Of a stretch of DNA of 64,000 nt, positions 7,951-15,559 are shown in pieces. Both the position numbers and the translations under genes were made by a program. Below the pieces are notes generated by a model that was not told the origin of the DNA, did not search any database, and saw nothing but the letters and a program-made list of their open reading frames with translations. Within the stretch, counting starts at the first letter, position 1. Every line of letters begins with the position of its first letter. This DNA comes from Clostridiales bacterium (GTDB lineage: Bacteria; Bacillota; Clostridia; Oscillospirales; Oscillospiraceae): contig QALX01000008.1 of NCBI GenBank assembly GCA_003150485.1, positions 45,770-109,769 on the forward strand, given 5' to 3'.

Positions 7951-8883
7951 TCACAGAAAGATCGCGACGCTGCTGAAGGCGAGGCCGCCCAGGAAGAGGA
8001 GCCAGACCCAGGGGGAGGCGAAGCAGGCGCGGAGCTTCTCCTGACTGGTAAAGGGGAGCGGGCCGGGCTCGAAGGTGTAGCGCTTGTGGCGGACGAAAAA
8101 GAGGACGATGGAAAAGAGCACCGAGAAGAGAATCAGCATGGCCATGGGGTAGAGGAACCACTGGGCATTCTCGAAGGTGGACAGCACGCTGATGCCGTTG
8201 ATAAACATGTGAATGGCGATGGTGTAGCGGATCCGGTTGGTCATCAGGACGATGGCGGTAAAGACGGCGCCCAGGGCGAAGGCGTAAAAGGTCTGATTCA
8301 AATTCCCGTGGAACAGGCCGAAGGCCGCGCCGCCGATGAGGATAGCCGCGCCGTCCCCGAAGATACGGATTCGGTCCAGCAGCAGGCGGCGGAAAATGAA
8401 TTCCTCCGCCACCGGCGCTACCACGGCGAAGGCCAGCACAGAGGCCAGCGGCGGCAGAGCGGACTCGATATTGGACACCACGTTGGTGGAGGTCTGGCCC
8501 AGGAGCCGCTCCAGCAGGGAGACCAGGGCAATGGTGCCGTAGGAGAACAGGTAACCGGACCCCAGGGAGAACATCAGGGCCAGGAACCCCTCCTGTCCGC
8601 TCAGGGCGGCGTCGGGAATGGGGTCCGCCCGGGGGATGCCCCGCAGCAGCAGGGGGATAAGCACCAGGCAGGGCAGGTAAATGGTTGCGTCGTTGAGGAC
8701 CATCAGGGTGGTGTAATCCACCTGGCCAAAACAGGCGGACCAGGCCAGCACCGTCCCGTAGGACAGCAGCTGGGTGACGGCGAAGGTCACCGTCAGGGCC
8801 AGGGCCACCCGGCCGAACCAGCGCTGGAGCTGGCGAAGGGTGAGGTTGGAGTCGATAAAAAACGCCCCCTTTCTGAATAGCAT
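7951..8883 (-). CDS. CPBP-family intramembrane metalloprotease
   Basis: Polytopic membrane protein of the CAAX-protease/bacteriocin-processing family (ABI domain). Seen: about seven to eight hydrophobic segments and the three signature motifs in order: EEFIFRR (glutamates of motif 1), FGLFHGN (motif 2 histidine) and HMFINGIS (motif 3 H and N). The substrate is unknown; relatives process prenylated peptides, bacteriocins or anti-sigma factors. The start is uncertain. I list the ATG at 8883, but a strong promoter (8885-8913) would place the transcript start inside or just after that codon, while AAAGGGGG lies downstream ahead of an ATC codon. The stop touches repeat copy A. Confidence 0.75.
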   Translation of the reverse strand: MLFRKGAFFIDSNLTLRQLQRWFGRVALALTVTFAVTQLLSYGTVLAWSACFGQVDYTTLMVLNDATIYLPCLVLIPLLLRGIPRADPIPDAALSGQEGFLALMFSLGSGYLFSYGTIALVSLLERLLGQTSTNVVSNIESALPPLASVLAFAVVAPVAEEFIFRRLLLDRIRIFGDGAAILIGGAAFGLFHGNLNQTFYAFALGAVFTAIVLMTNRIRYTIAIHMFINGISVLSTFENAQWFLYPMAMLILFSVLFSIVLFFVRHKRYTFEPGPLPFTSQEKLRACFASPWVWLLFLGGLAFSSVAIFL

Positions 8884-8884
8884 C

Positions 8885-8913
8885 AGTATAACAGGCTTGT
8901 GTGAAATTGACAA
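8885..8913 (-). promoter_or_regulatory. sigma-A promoter for the CPBP gene
   Basis: On the minus strand TTGTCA, 17 bp, TATACT. It abuts the first in-frame ATG, see finding. Confidence 0.65.
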
Positions 8914-8926
8914 TCCGTGCTACAAT
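8897..8926 (+). promoter_or_regulatory. extended -10 promoter for the FAD oxidoreductase
   Basis: TTGTGT, 18 bp, TACAAT with a TG one base before the -10. It overlaps the divergent CPBP promoter. Confidence 0.5.
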
Positions 8927-8988
8927 AAAATAAGCGGAGCCATGGGCTCTGTGCAGAACCCTTAATTTTTGGAAGGAGACCCTTCATT

Positions 8989-10377
8989 ATGACAACCAAG
9001 GCAGATGTTGCCATCATCGGCTGCGGCGAGGCGGGCATTTTTGCCGGTTACGAGCTGAAGCTGAGGCATCCGGAGCTGAACATCATCGTGCTGGAACAGG
9101 GCGCGGACATCTATTCCCGTACCTGTCCCATTGTGGCGGGGAAGGTGAAGAGCTGTATTCACTGCAAGACCTGCGACACCATGTGCGGCTTCGGCGGCGC
9201 CGGCGCCTTTTCCGACGGCAAGTTCAATTTCACCACCCAGTTCGGCGGCTGGCTGACCGAGTACATGGAGCCGGCGGAGGTGATGGAGCTGATCGAGTAT
9301 GTGGACAGCATCAACGTGGCCCACGGCGCCACCACCGAGCGCTACTCCACCTCCACCCCGGAGGCCCGGGCGTTGGAGATCGAGGCGCTGAAATACGACC
9401 TGCACCTGCTCCAGGCCCAGTGCAAGCACTTGGGGACGGAGCGGAACTTGCAGATCCTCACCAATATCTATGAAGACCTGCGGGAAAAAATCGAGTACCG
9501 CTTCCACACCAGTGTCACTAAGATCGAGCGGGACGGCGAGGGCTACCGCCTGACCACCGAGTCCGACGGCGACTTCACCTGCCGCTACCTGGTGGCGGCT
9601 CCGGGCCGGTCCGGCGCTGAGTGGTTCGCCGGCCAGTGCAAGGACCTGGGCATCAAGCTGATCAACAACCAGGTGGACATCGGCGTCCGGGTGGAACTGC
9701 CCGCCAAGACCTTTGAGCACATCACCAACGTGGTCTACGAGTCCAAGCTCATCTACCGGACCAAGCAGTACGGCGACCAGGTGCGGACCTTCTGCATGAA
9801 CCCCTACGGCCACGTGGTGGCGGAGAACGTGGAGGGCATCAACACCGTCAACGGCCACAGCTACTCTGACCCAGCCCTGCGCAGCGAGAACACCAACTTC
9901 GCCCTGCTGGTATCCAACCGGTTCACCGAGCCCTTCAACGAGCCCTACCGCTACGGCAAGCACATCGCCTCCCTGAGCAATATGCTGGCCGGCGGCGTGT
10001 TAGTCCAGCGGTTCGGCGATCTGGTCCGGGGCGTCCGCTCCAACGAGCACCGGATGCAGAGTTCCTTCACCCGGCCCACCCTGACCGCCGCCGTCCCCGG
10101 TGATCTGTCTCTGGCCCTGCCCAAGCGCCAGCTGGACGACATCATTGAGATGATCTACGCCCTGGACAAGCTGGCTCCCGGCACCGCCAACTATGACACC
10201 CTGCTCTACGGCGCGGAGGTGAAGTTCTACTCCTCCCGGATTCAGCTGTCCAGTGAGCTGGAGACTCCCCTGCACAACTTCTTCGCCATCGGCGACGGCG
10301 CAGGCACTACCCGCGGCCTGGCTCAGGCCGGCGCCTCCGGTATCAAGGTGGCTCGGGTGATCTCGGAGCGCCTGTAG
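8989..10377 (+). CDS. FAD-dependent oxidoreductase with CxxCxxCxxxC cluster
   Basis: Flavoprotein resembling the uncharacterised FAD-dependent dehydrogenase group (COG2509-like). Seen: an N-terminal Rossmann GxGxxG (IIGCGEAG, residues 9-16), an acidic strand-2 end (VLEQG), the GGAGAFSDGKF motif at about 69-79 typical of that group, and a C-terminal FAIGDGAGTTRGLAQAGASG second FAD-binding stretch. Just before the GGAGAFSDG motif are cysteines 56, 59, 62 and 66 plus C46, which could hold an Fe-S cluster or act as redox disulfides. 462 aa, monocistronic, strong GGAAGGAG site. Substrate unknown. Confidence 0.8.
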   Translation: MTTKADVAIIGCGEAGIFAGYELKLRHPELNIIVLEQGADIYSRTCPIVAGKVKSCIHCKTCDTMCGFGGAGAFSDGKFNFTTQFGGWLTEYMEPAEVMELIEYVDSINVAHGATTERYSTSTPEARALEIEALKYDLHLLQAQCKHLGTERNLQILTNIYEDLREKIEYRFHTSVTKIERDGEGYRLTTESDGDFTCRYLVAAPGRSGAEWFAGQCKDLGIKLINNQVDIGVRVELPAKTFEHITNVVYESKLIYRTKQYGDQVRTFCMNPYGHVVAENVEGINTVNGHSYSDPALRSENTNFALLVSNRFTEPFNEPYRYGKHIASLSNMLAGGVLVQRFGDLVRGVRSNEHRMQSSFTRPTLTAAVPGDLSLALPKRQLDDIIEMIYALDKLAPGTANYDTLLYGAEVKFYSSRIQLSSELETPLHNFFAIGDGAGTTRGLAQAGASGIKVARVISERL

Positions 10378-10882
10378 GGGGCTTTGCCCCTACAACCCCC
10401 ACCAGGGGCGCTGCCCCTGGACCCCCCAGCCTTTTTGGAAAAAGGCTGGACCCAAAAACTCATTGCGCTGCGCGCTCTTTCTCCATGCAACAAAGTGAAA
10501 CGCCGATTTTCATCGGCGTGGGGGTTTTAGTCAGTGAAAGTTTGGGTCCACCCTTTTCAAAGGGTGGCAGAGTCCAGAGACAGAGTCTCTGGTCGCACCC
10601 CGCAGGGTGCGAAATTCCTGATGATAAGAAAAGCGCAGGAGGGTAGACCAAACGGAGTTTGGTCGTAGGGAACCCCCGCAAGGGGTTCCCTGGCGGTTAC
10701 GCATATGCGTTTCTGATACGTTCCCTGTGCCCTTGCATCCCGCCCCTTTTTCACTCTGTGTAAGTTCGACTTAGCCAAATCAGAGATTTGGAGTCTCACT
10801 TATGAAAAAAAGGGGACAAAAAACTTTTTTCGCTCACGCCCATTCAACGAACGTGGGTGAAACGCCGATGATCATCGGCGTT
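10378..10882. repeat. mosaic palindromic intergenic repeat, copy B
   Basis: Begins at the stop codon of the FAD oxidoreductase. It contains two GGGGC-type palindromes, an AGCCTTTTTGGAAAAAGGCT hairpin, GCCGATTTTCATCGGC, CCAGAGACAGAGTCTCTGG, CGCACCCCGCAGGGTGCG, and, in inverted orientation relative to copy A, the ACGCATATGCGT and CCAAATCAGAGATTTGG modules (10692-10805). It ends with CGCCGATGATCATCGGCG. No credible gene is inside. Confidence 0.85.
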
Positions 10883-10914
10883 TCGGGTAAAGGAAGAAGA
10901 AACACACAGCACAG

Positions 10915-11100
10915 TCATTTTGGGGGAAGGCTTTCTATTTTGATGCACCCGTGGGCGGACTCGAATGCGGTCACACGCTGTTTGATGTACAGCTCTAACA
11001 CCTTGTTAACCGAGCGGCCTTCATACGCGGCAATAAAACGAAATTTTTGGAAGTTTTGTCGATTTACTCGCAATGTATAGCGCAGTACATTCTCCTTCAT
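10915..11100 (-). CDS. small ribbon-helix-helix (Arc-like) DNA-binding protein
   Basis: A 61-aa protein with the pattern of an RHH fold: an N-terminal beta strand (LRYTLRVNRQ), helix A (NFQKFRFIAAYEG), the turn RS, and helix B (VNKVLELYIKQRVTAFE). Such proteins dimerise and bind palindromes, often as antitoxins or plasmid/phage-type regulators. The start at 11100 has AGGTGGAG five bases upstream; the longer in-frame start would sit in the ribosome-binding site. It is divergent from an XRE regulator, with two perfect palindromes between them. No toxin gene follows: the downstream DNA is repeat copy B. Confidence 0.7.
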   Translation of the reverse strand: MKENVLRYTLRVNRQNFQKFRFIAAYEGRSVNKVLELYIKQRVTAFESAHGCIKIESLPPK

Positions 11101-11143
11101 GATCTCCACCTCTATCACTTCCGCAATTATTTAAACATTATTA

Positions 11144-11165
11144 CATAGAACTTATAAGTTCTATG
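11144..11165. promoter_or_regulatory. 22-bp perfect palindrome, probable operator
   Basis: Arms CATAGAACTTA and TAAGTTCTATG are perfectly complementary with no spacer. It lies 44 bp upstream of the RHH gene start, in an A/T-rich gap. Confidence 0.6.
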
Positions 11166-11200
11166 ATGTGATCATAACTGCTTTTTCTGCTATTGTCAAT

Positions 11201-11216
11201 AGTACCGAATGGTACT
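11201..11216. promoter_or_regulatory. 16-bp palindrome, probable XRE operator
   Basis: AGTACC, four bases, GGTACT. It lies 15 bp before the XRE start codon, overlapping the region where RNA polymerase or ribosomes would load, so it suits autorepression. Confidence 0.55.
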
Positions 11217-11230
11217 AGACGAGGTGGAAT

Positions 11231-11434
11231 ATGTATTTAAAACGATTGAGAGAGTTGCGGGAGGATCACGACTTGAAACAGACTGATATTGCGAAGTTAC
11301 TGGGCATCCATCAGCCGGTGTATTCCCGCTATGAACGCGGGTATCAAAATATCCCGCTGGAGCATCTGGTAAAGCTGGCCGATTTTTATCAGGTTTCCCT
11401 GGACTACATTTTTGAGCGCACAGAAGAAAAGTAA
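11231..11434 (+). CDS. XRE-family helix-turn-helix regulator
   Basis: 67-aa Cro/C1-type repressor consisting of the HTH domain only: LKQTDIAKLLGIHQPVYSRYERG is split into helix 2 and recognition helix 3, followed by a conserved C-terminal helix pair ending YQVSLDYIFERTEEK. It has no effector domain. The start has GAGGTGG upstream. It faces away from the RHH gene and ends in a strong terminator, so it is monocistronic. Confidence 0.88.
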   Translation: MYLKRLRELREDHDLKQTDIAKLLGIHQPVYSRYERGYQNIPLEHLVKLADFYQVSLDYIFERTEEK

Positions 11435-11470
11435 CCCGCCGAAAGAACAACGTCTTTCGGCGGGTTTTTT
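11434..11470 (+). terminator. intrinsic terminator of the XRE gene
   Basis: Stem CCCGCCGAAAGA / TCTTTCGGCGGG, loop of about six bases, then TTTTTT. Confidence 0.9.
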
Positions 11471-11498
11471 GTGTTGAAAAGGAACAAAGGAGCGGCGA

Positions 11499-12023
11499 TT
11501 ACTTGCGCTCGACGAGGGCGGCGTTTTCCGTGGACTCGGTGGACGCGCTCTTAGCTGTTTGAGCGTTGTCCTCGATGAGGACTTCCAGATTGGTCTGACC
11601 GTCGGCGGAAGGGGATTCCTGGACGGAGATCTTCCTGTTGCTGGCATTCAACTCCGGCTCGTTGATGGAGATTTTCGTCTCCGCGCCGTTCTTATCCAGG
11701 ACATAGGTATAGGAACCGTCTGCTTTTTTGTTCACCTGGGCGGGATAGGACTCGACGGACTGAACAGAGCCGTCAGAACTGAGGACAACGTGGGATAGCT
11801 GGGACAAGTGTTCCGGGAGCAGGTTGTTCGAGGCGTAAGCCACGGCGGAAAGGCAGCCAGCCAGGGCGGCGGCCAGCAGCATGGTTTTCAGTATGTTTTT
11901 GGATTTTTTCATGGCAGATTGTTCCTCCTGTGTGCCGGCGGAGGAAGCGGCCGCTAGAATCCGAGCCTGACAGGCGGCGCTCATGTGAATCTGATCAAAG
12001 GCGTTTCGATAGCGTTTGTCCAT
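11499..12023 (-). CDS. probable membrane-anchored anti-sigma factor
   Basis: 174-aa protein directly downstream of, and overlapping by 29 bp, an ECF sigma factor gene, the usual arrangement for an anti-sigma. Seen: a short cytoplasmic N-terminus (1-40; YRNAFDQIHMSAACQARIL resembles the N-terminal helix of DUF4179-type regulators), one transmembrane segment (about 45-65, LLAAALAGCLSAVAYA), then an extracytoplasmic domain of about 105 residues rich in S, N and E. There is no zinc-binding HxxxCxxC motif, so it is not a ZAS-type anti-sigma. Function is inferred from context. Confidence 0.65.
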   Translation of the reverse strand: MDKRYRNAFDQIHMSAACQARILAAASSAGTQEEQSAMKKSKNILKTMLLAAALAGCLSAVAYASNNLLPEHLSQLSHVVLSSDGSVQSVESYPAQVNKKADGSYTYVLDKNGAETKISINEPELNASNRKISVQESPSADGQTNLEVLIEDNAQTAKSASTESTENAALVERK

Positions 12024-12480
12024 GTTCTTCCTCCTTTAGCAATGATTTCAGTCGTTTTCGGGCCCGCATCAGCCGGTTTTGCACCGCGCTTTCGCTGATC
12101 CCCAGCTGGGACCCGATCTCCCGGGCGGTGTACCCCTCGTAGTAGTGGAGGTGGATTACCACCCGGTCCTTGGGGGGAAGGGCCATTACGGCTTGAAACA
12201 GCTCCCGGTCCTCTGGAACGGAGAAGTATACTGCCTCTTCCAGAGGGGCGGTGCGCCGGCGCCAGCTGGATTTGAGCAGGTCCCGGCACTGGTTCACCGT
12301 CACCCGGATTAGCCAAGCCTTTTCCGCCTCCGGCGGCCGGGTCGGCTGTTGCAGCAGCTTGAGAAAGACGGTCTGACACACGTCCTCGGCGTCCGGAACC
12401 GACTTGGTATAGCTCAGAGCCAGCCGGTACACCCGGTCCTTCTGCCGGTGAAAGGCGGCGAGAAATTCCGCTTCCGTCAT
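11995..12480 (-). CDS. ECF-type RNA polymerase sigma factor
   Basis: Directs RNA polymerase to a specialised promoter set. Seen: region 2 at about residues 8-70 (DRVYRLALSYTKSVPDAEDVCQ, with the DAEDVCQTVF element) and region 4 at about 105-155 (LPPKDRVVIHLHYYEGYTAREIGS, then LGISESAVQNRLMRARKRL as the -35 recognition helix). No region 1 or 3. The ATG at 12480 has GGGAGGA seven bases upstream; a GTG two codons earlier is also in frame. Its 3' end overlaps the membrane protein that probably restrains it. Confidence 0.88.
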   Translation of the reverse strand: MTEAEFLAAFHRQKDRVYRLALSYTKSVPDAEDVCQTVFLKLLQQPTRPPEAEKAWLIRVTVNQCRDLLKSSWRRRTAPLEEAVYFSVPEDRELFQAVMALPPKDRVVIHLHYYEGYTAREIGSQLGISESAVQNRLMRARKRLKSLLKEEEHGQTLSKRL

Positions 12481-12680
12481 GGGCACTCCTCCCTTCCGTT
12501 TTTTTGAGGCCTCACTTATACAAACGATTCAGCGGCCAGAATTATCACCGTTCCGCTGAAAAAATGTGCCGCTAAGAGCAGTGTACCACGGTCCGGCGGG
12601 CGTCCATAATTTTTTTTGTCAGGGCAGATTGACAGTTGCCCGGCTGAAACAGGGAGAAAAACCGGGCGCAAAAAAGGGTA

Positions 12681-12731
12681 AAATCCACAGTTCCCACACA
12701 CTTTTGCACAGTATGCACAGGGTTTTGCACA
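12681..12731 (+). repeat. cluster of DnaA-box-like repeats
   Basis: Within the 490-bp gap between the sigma-factor gene and malic enzyme, five same-strand nonamers end in CACA or nearly so: AAATCCACA (12681), TTCCCACAC (12691), TTTTGCACA (12702), GTATGCACA (12711) and TTTTGCACA (12723). The two TTTTGCACA copies match the relaxed DnaA-box pattern TTWTNCACA. The rest of the gap (12481-12680, 12732-12879) holds no gene I can support. Confidence 0.4.
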
Positions 12732-12879
12732 GTGGGGTTGACAGTTTTCCAGTTGCGAAATCCAAAATTGGGCGACATAAAATAGAGCGGTCCGAAAAAA
12801 ATTCCACGAAATGACGAATCGTTTTCCCTTGACAGAGGGGGCGGCCGGGAGAAAAATTCCGGGCGCGCCGGGGAAAGGA

Positions 12880-12908
12880 TTGTCAAACGGAGGCGGGACA
12901 TGTATAAT
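12880..12908 (+). promoter_or_regulatory. sigma-A promoter for malic enzyme
   Basis: TTGTCA, 17 bp, TATAAT, giving a leader of about 55 nt before the ATG at 12971. Confidence 0.75.
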
Positions 12909-12970
12909 AATTTTTACTGCTCTAATTGGGAAAAACAGTGTGAATTTGACAGAGAATTGAGTGATAACAT

Positions 12971-14143
12971 ATGAATTATGCAGAAGAATCGTTGAAACTC
13001 CACCGCCAGTGGCACGGCAAGCTGGAGACGGTGCCCAAGATGGCGGTCAAGGACAAGGAAGCGCTGTCCCTGGCCTACACCCCGGGGGTGGCCCAGCCCT
13101 GCCTGGAGATCCAGGCGGACCCGGCCCAGAGCTATGAGCTCACCGGCCGCTGGAACACCGTGGCGGTGGTCACCGACGGTACGGCGGTCCTGGGCCTGGG
13201 GGACATCGGCCCTGAGGCCGGGATGCCGGTGATGGAGGGCAAGTGCGTGCTGTTCAAGGCCTTCGGCGGCGTGGACGCGGTGCCCCTGTGCGTGGCCAGC
13301 AAGGATGTGGAGGACATCGTCAACACTGTGGCCCTGCTCCAGGGCAGCTTCGGCGGCGTGAACCTGGAGGACATCGCCGCCCCCCGCTGCTTTGAGATCG
13401 AGCGCAAGCTGAAAGAGCGCTGTGACATCCCCATCTTCCACGACGACCAGCACGGCACCGCCGTGGTGGTGCTGGCGGCCCTGACCAACGCCCTGAAGGT
13501 GGTGGGCAAGGACATCCACGATGTGCGGGTGGTCACCTGCGGCGCCGGCGCCGCGGGCATCGCCATCATCCGCCTCCTCATCGCCCGGGGACTCACCGAC
13601 GTGATTATGTGCGACCGGACCGGGGCCATCTACGAGGGCCGGCCCGGCCTGAACCCGGCCAAGGCTGAGATCGCCGCTATCACCAACCGGGACAAGCGCT
13701 CCGGTACCCTGGCCGAGATGCTCCGGGGAGCGGACGTGTTCATCGGGGTCTCCGCCCCGGGGATGGTGACGCCGGAGATGGTGGGAACCATGGCCAAAGA
13801 CGCCATCCTGTTCCCCATGGCCAATCCCACCCCGGAGATCATGCCCGACCTGGCCCGGGCCGCCGGCGCCGCCGTAGTGGGCACCGGCCGCAGCGACTTC
13901 CCCAACCAGATCAACAACGTCCTGGCCTTCCCGGGGATTTTCCGGGGGACCTTCGACGTCCGGGCCTCGGACATCAACGACGCCATGAAGATTGCCGCCG
14001 CCCAGGCCCTGGCCAGCCTGGTGCCTGAGGAGAAGCTCAGCGCCGAGTATATCCTGCCCTACGCCTTTGACGAGGCGGTGCGGCCCGCCGTGGCCCGGGC
14101 CGTGGCCCAGGCCGCCCGGGACAGCGGCGTGGCCCGGCTGTGA
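12971..14143 (+). CDS. malic enzyme (NAD(P)-dependent)
   Basis: Oxidatively decarboxylates malate to pyruvate, producing NAD(P)H. Seen: the short bacterial form (390 aa) with the N-terminal malic domain (YTPGVAQPC; TDGTAVLGLGDIGP; FHDDQHGTA with the metal-binding acidic residues) and a C-terminal Rossmann domain (CGAGAAGIAI, about residues 195-204). No C-terminal phosphotransacetylase-like extension is present. Cofactor preference is not certain from sequence. It is monocistronic from its own promoter; the ribosome-binding site is weak. It would link C4 acids to the pyruvate pool used by the PFOR at the window end. Confidence 0.92.
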   Translation: MNYAEESLKLHRQWHGKLETVPKMAVKDKEALSLAYTPGVAQPCLEIQADPAQSYELTGRWNTVAVVTDGTAVLGLGDIGPEAGMPVMEGKCVLFKAFGGVDAVPLCVASKDVEDIVNTVALLQGSFGGVNLEDIAAPRCFEIERKLKERCDIPIFHDDQHGTAVVVLAALTNALKVVGKDIHDVRVVTCGAGAAGIAIIRLLIARGLTDVIMCDRTGAIYEGRPGLNPAKAEIAAITNRDKRSGTLAEMLRGADVFIGVSAPGMVTPEMVGTMAKDAILFPMANPTPEIMPDLARAAGAAVVGTGRSDFPNQINNVLAFPGIFRGTFDVRASDINDAMKIAAAQALASLVPEEKLSAEYILPYAFDEAVRPAVARAVAQAARDSGVARL

Positions 14144-14274
14144 GAAACAGTCCCCTTTTAACCGGATTTTAAGAAAAGCCCAAAGACGCCCAAAGGTTCC
14201 TCGGGTATGCTGTAAGAGAACAGAGACGGCGGGGGCTCCGCCGTTGGAACGGACAGAAAGGGCGGTGTGAACCG

Positions 14275-14808
14275 ATGAAGGTGTCACGGGAACAGATTGA
14301 GCGGCTGAGAGACCACGCCGGGGTCTCCTACGAGGACGCCCAGGCGGCCCTGGAGGCCAGCGGCGGCGACCAGCTGGATGCCCTAGTCTGGCTGGAGCAG
14401 GCGGGGAAAATCCCGTCCTCCGGGGTCCACAGCTGCACCTCCGGCGCCTGGTCGGAGCCGGAGCCCGGGGAGACCGGCGGGGAAGCGGCTGCCAGCCCTG
14501 AGCCGGAGCCTGACGGGCTCCGCGTCCTGTGGAAGTGGCTGGTGGACAACCGGCTGGAGGCCTACCGCCGGGATAACCGGGCTAGGGTGCTGGAGTGCCC
14601 CATTGCAGTGCTGGCGGCGCTGATCTTTCTGGCCTGGTGGCTGGTGGCGATTCTGCTGGTGGTGGGATTCTTCTTTGGCTGGCGCTACCGCTTCGTGGGG
14701 CCCCACCTGGGGCGCAGCCAGACGGTCCAGGACGTGATGGAGAAAATTGACGACGGCGCCGAGTCGGTGGTGGACCAGGTGTGGCGGAACATCCGGCCCC
14801 GCCGCTGA
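14275..14808 (+). CDS. UBA-like / DUF4342 membrane protein
   Basis: 177 aa. Residues 1-45 form a UBA-like three-helix domain (IERLRDHAGVSYEDAQAALE, resembling the N-terminus of EF-Ts). A linker of G, E and P residues follows at about 50-85, then a DUF4342-like segment with one or two hydrophobic spans (about 105-135, VLAALIFLAWWLVAILLVVG), and a C-terminal amphipathic helix. Function unknown. It lies 130 bp after malic enzyme and 63 bp before the response regulator, so it could be the first gene of that operon. It starts after AGGGCGGTG. Confidence 0.7.
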   Translation: MKVSREQIERLRDHAGVSYEDAQAALEASGGDQLDALVWLEQAGKIPSSGVHSCTSGAWSEPEPGETGGEAAASPEPEPDGLRVLWKWLVDNRLEAYRRDNRARVLECPIAVLAALIFLAWWLVAILLVVGFFFGWRYRFVGPHLGRSQTVQDVMEKIDDGAESVVDQVWRNIRPRR

Positions 14809-14816
14809 TGAAAACA

Positions 14817-14845
14817 GGGGCAGGAGAGGGAATGTCTCCTGCCCC
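14817..14845 (+). terminator. hairpin between DUF4342 gene and response regulator
   Basis: Perfect 11-bp stem GGGGCAGGAGA / TCTCCTGCCCC without a T run; partial terminator or mRNA-processing stem. Confidence 0.45.
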
Positions 14846-14871
14846 GCAACCGCTGTCCGGAGGGAGCGAGT

Positions 14872-15558
14872 ATGGCAAATCGTATTTTACTGATCGAGGA
14901 TGAGGAAAAGCTGGCCCGCATGGTGGAGCTGGAGCTGACCTACGAGGGGTACCAGGTGGAAAAGGCCTTCGACGGCCGCACCGGCCTGGACCGGGCCCTG
15001 GCGGGGGCGGCGGATCTGATCCTGCTGGACATTATGCTGCCCCGCCTCAACGGGCTGGAGGTGCTCCGCCGGTACCAGAAGGAGGGGGGCACTGCGCCGG
15101 TGATCCTGCTCACCGCCCGGGATACGGTGGTGGATAAGGTGTCCGGCCTGGACTCCGGGGCCGTGGACTACGTGACAAAGCCCTTCGCCATCGAGGAACT
15201 GCTGGCCCGGATCCGGGCGGCCCTGCGCCGCACCGGAGGCCGCCAGGAGGAGCAGAGCACCCTGCTCACCGCCGGGCCGGTGGCCCTGGACCCGGAGAGC
15301 CGCACGGTGACGGTGGAGGGGACCGGGGTGGAGCTGACCCGGCGGGAGTTCGACCTGCTGGCCTGCCTGCTGGAGCACAAGGGGAAGGTCCTCTCCCGCA
15401 GCGCCATTCTGAACATGGTGTGGGGCTACGACTACGCCGGGGAGACCAACACCGTGGACGTGTATATTCGCTTCCTCCGGGCCAAGCTGGACGAGGTGTT
15501 CCATATCCGGCTTATCGAGACCGTCCGGGGCGTAGGCTACGTGATTCGGGGGAACTGA
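14872..15558 (+). CDS. OmpR/PhoB-type response regulator
   Basis: 228 aa. Receiver domain with acidic pocket ED (10-11), phosphoacceptor D53 (LLDIMLP), switch threonine (LLTARD) and conserved K (YVTKPFA); C-terminal winged-helix DNA-binding domain ending in YIRFLRAKLDE and VRGVGYVIR. The partner histidine kinase starts two bases after the stop, so the pair is translationally coupled. Target genes are not evident. Confidence 0.94.
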   Translation: MANRILLIEDEEKLARMVELELTYEGYQVEKAFDGRTGLDRALAGAADLILLDIMLPRLNGLEVLRRYQKEGGTAPVILLTARDTVVDKVSGLDSGAVDYVTKPFAIEELLARIRAALRRTGGRQEEQSTLLTAGPVALDPESRTVTVEGTGVELTRREFDLLACLLEHKGKVLSRSAILNMVWGYDYAGETNTVDVYIRFLRAKLDEVFHIRLIETVRGVGYVIRGN

Positions 15559-15559
15559 T

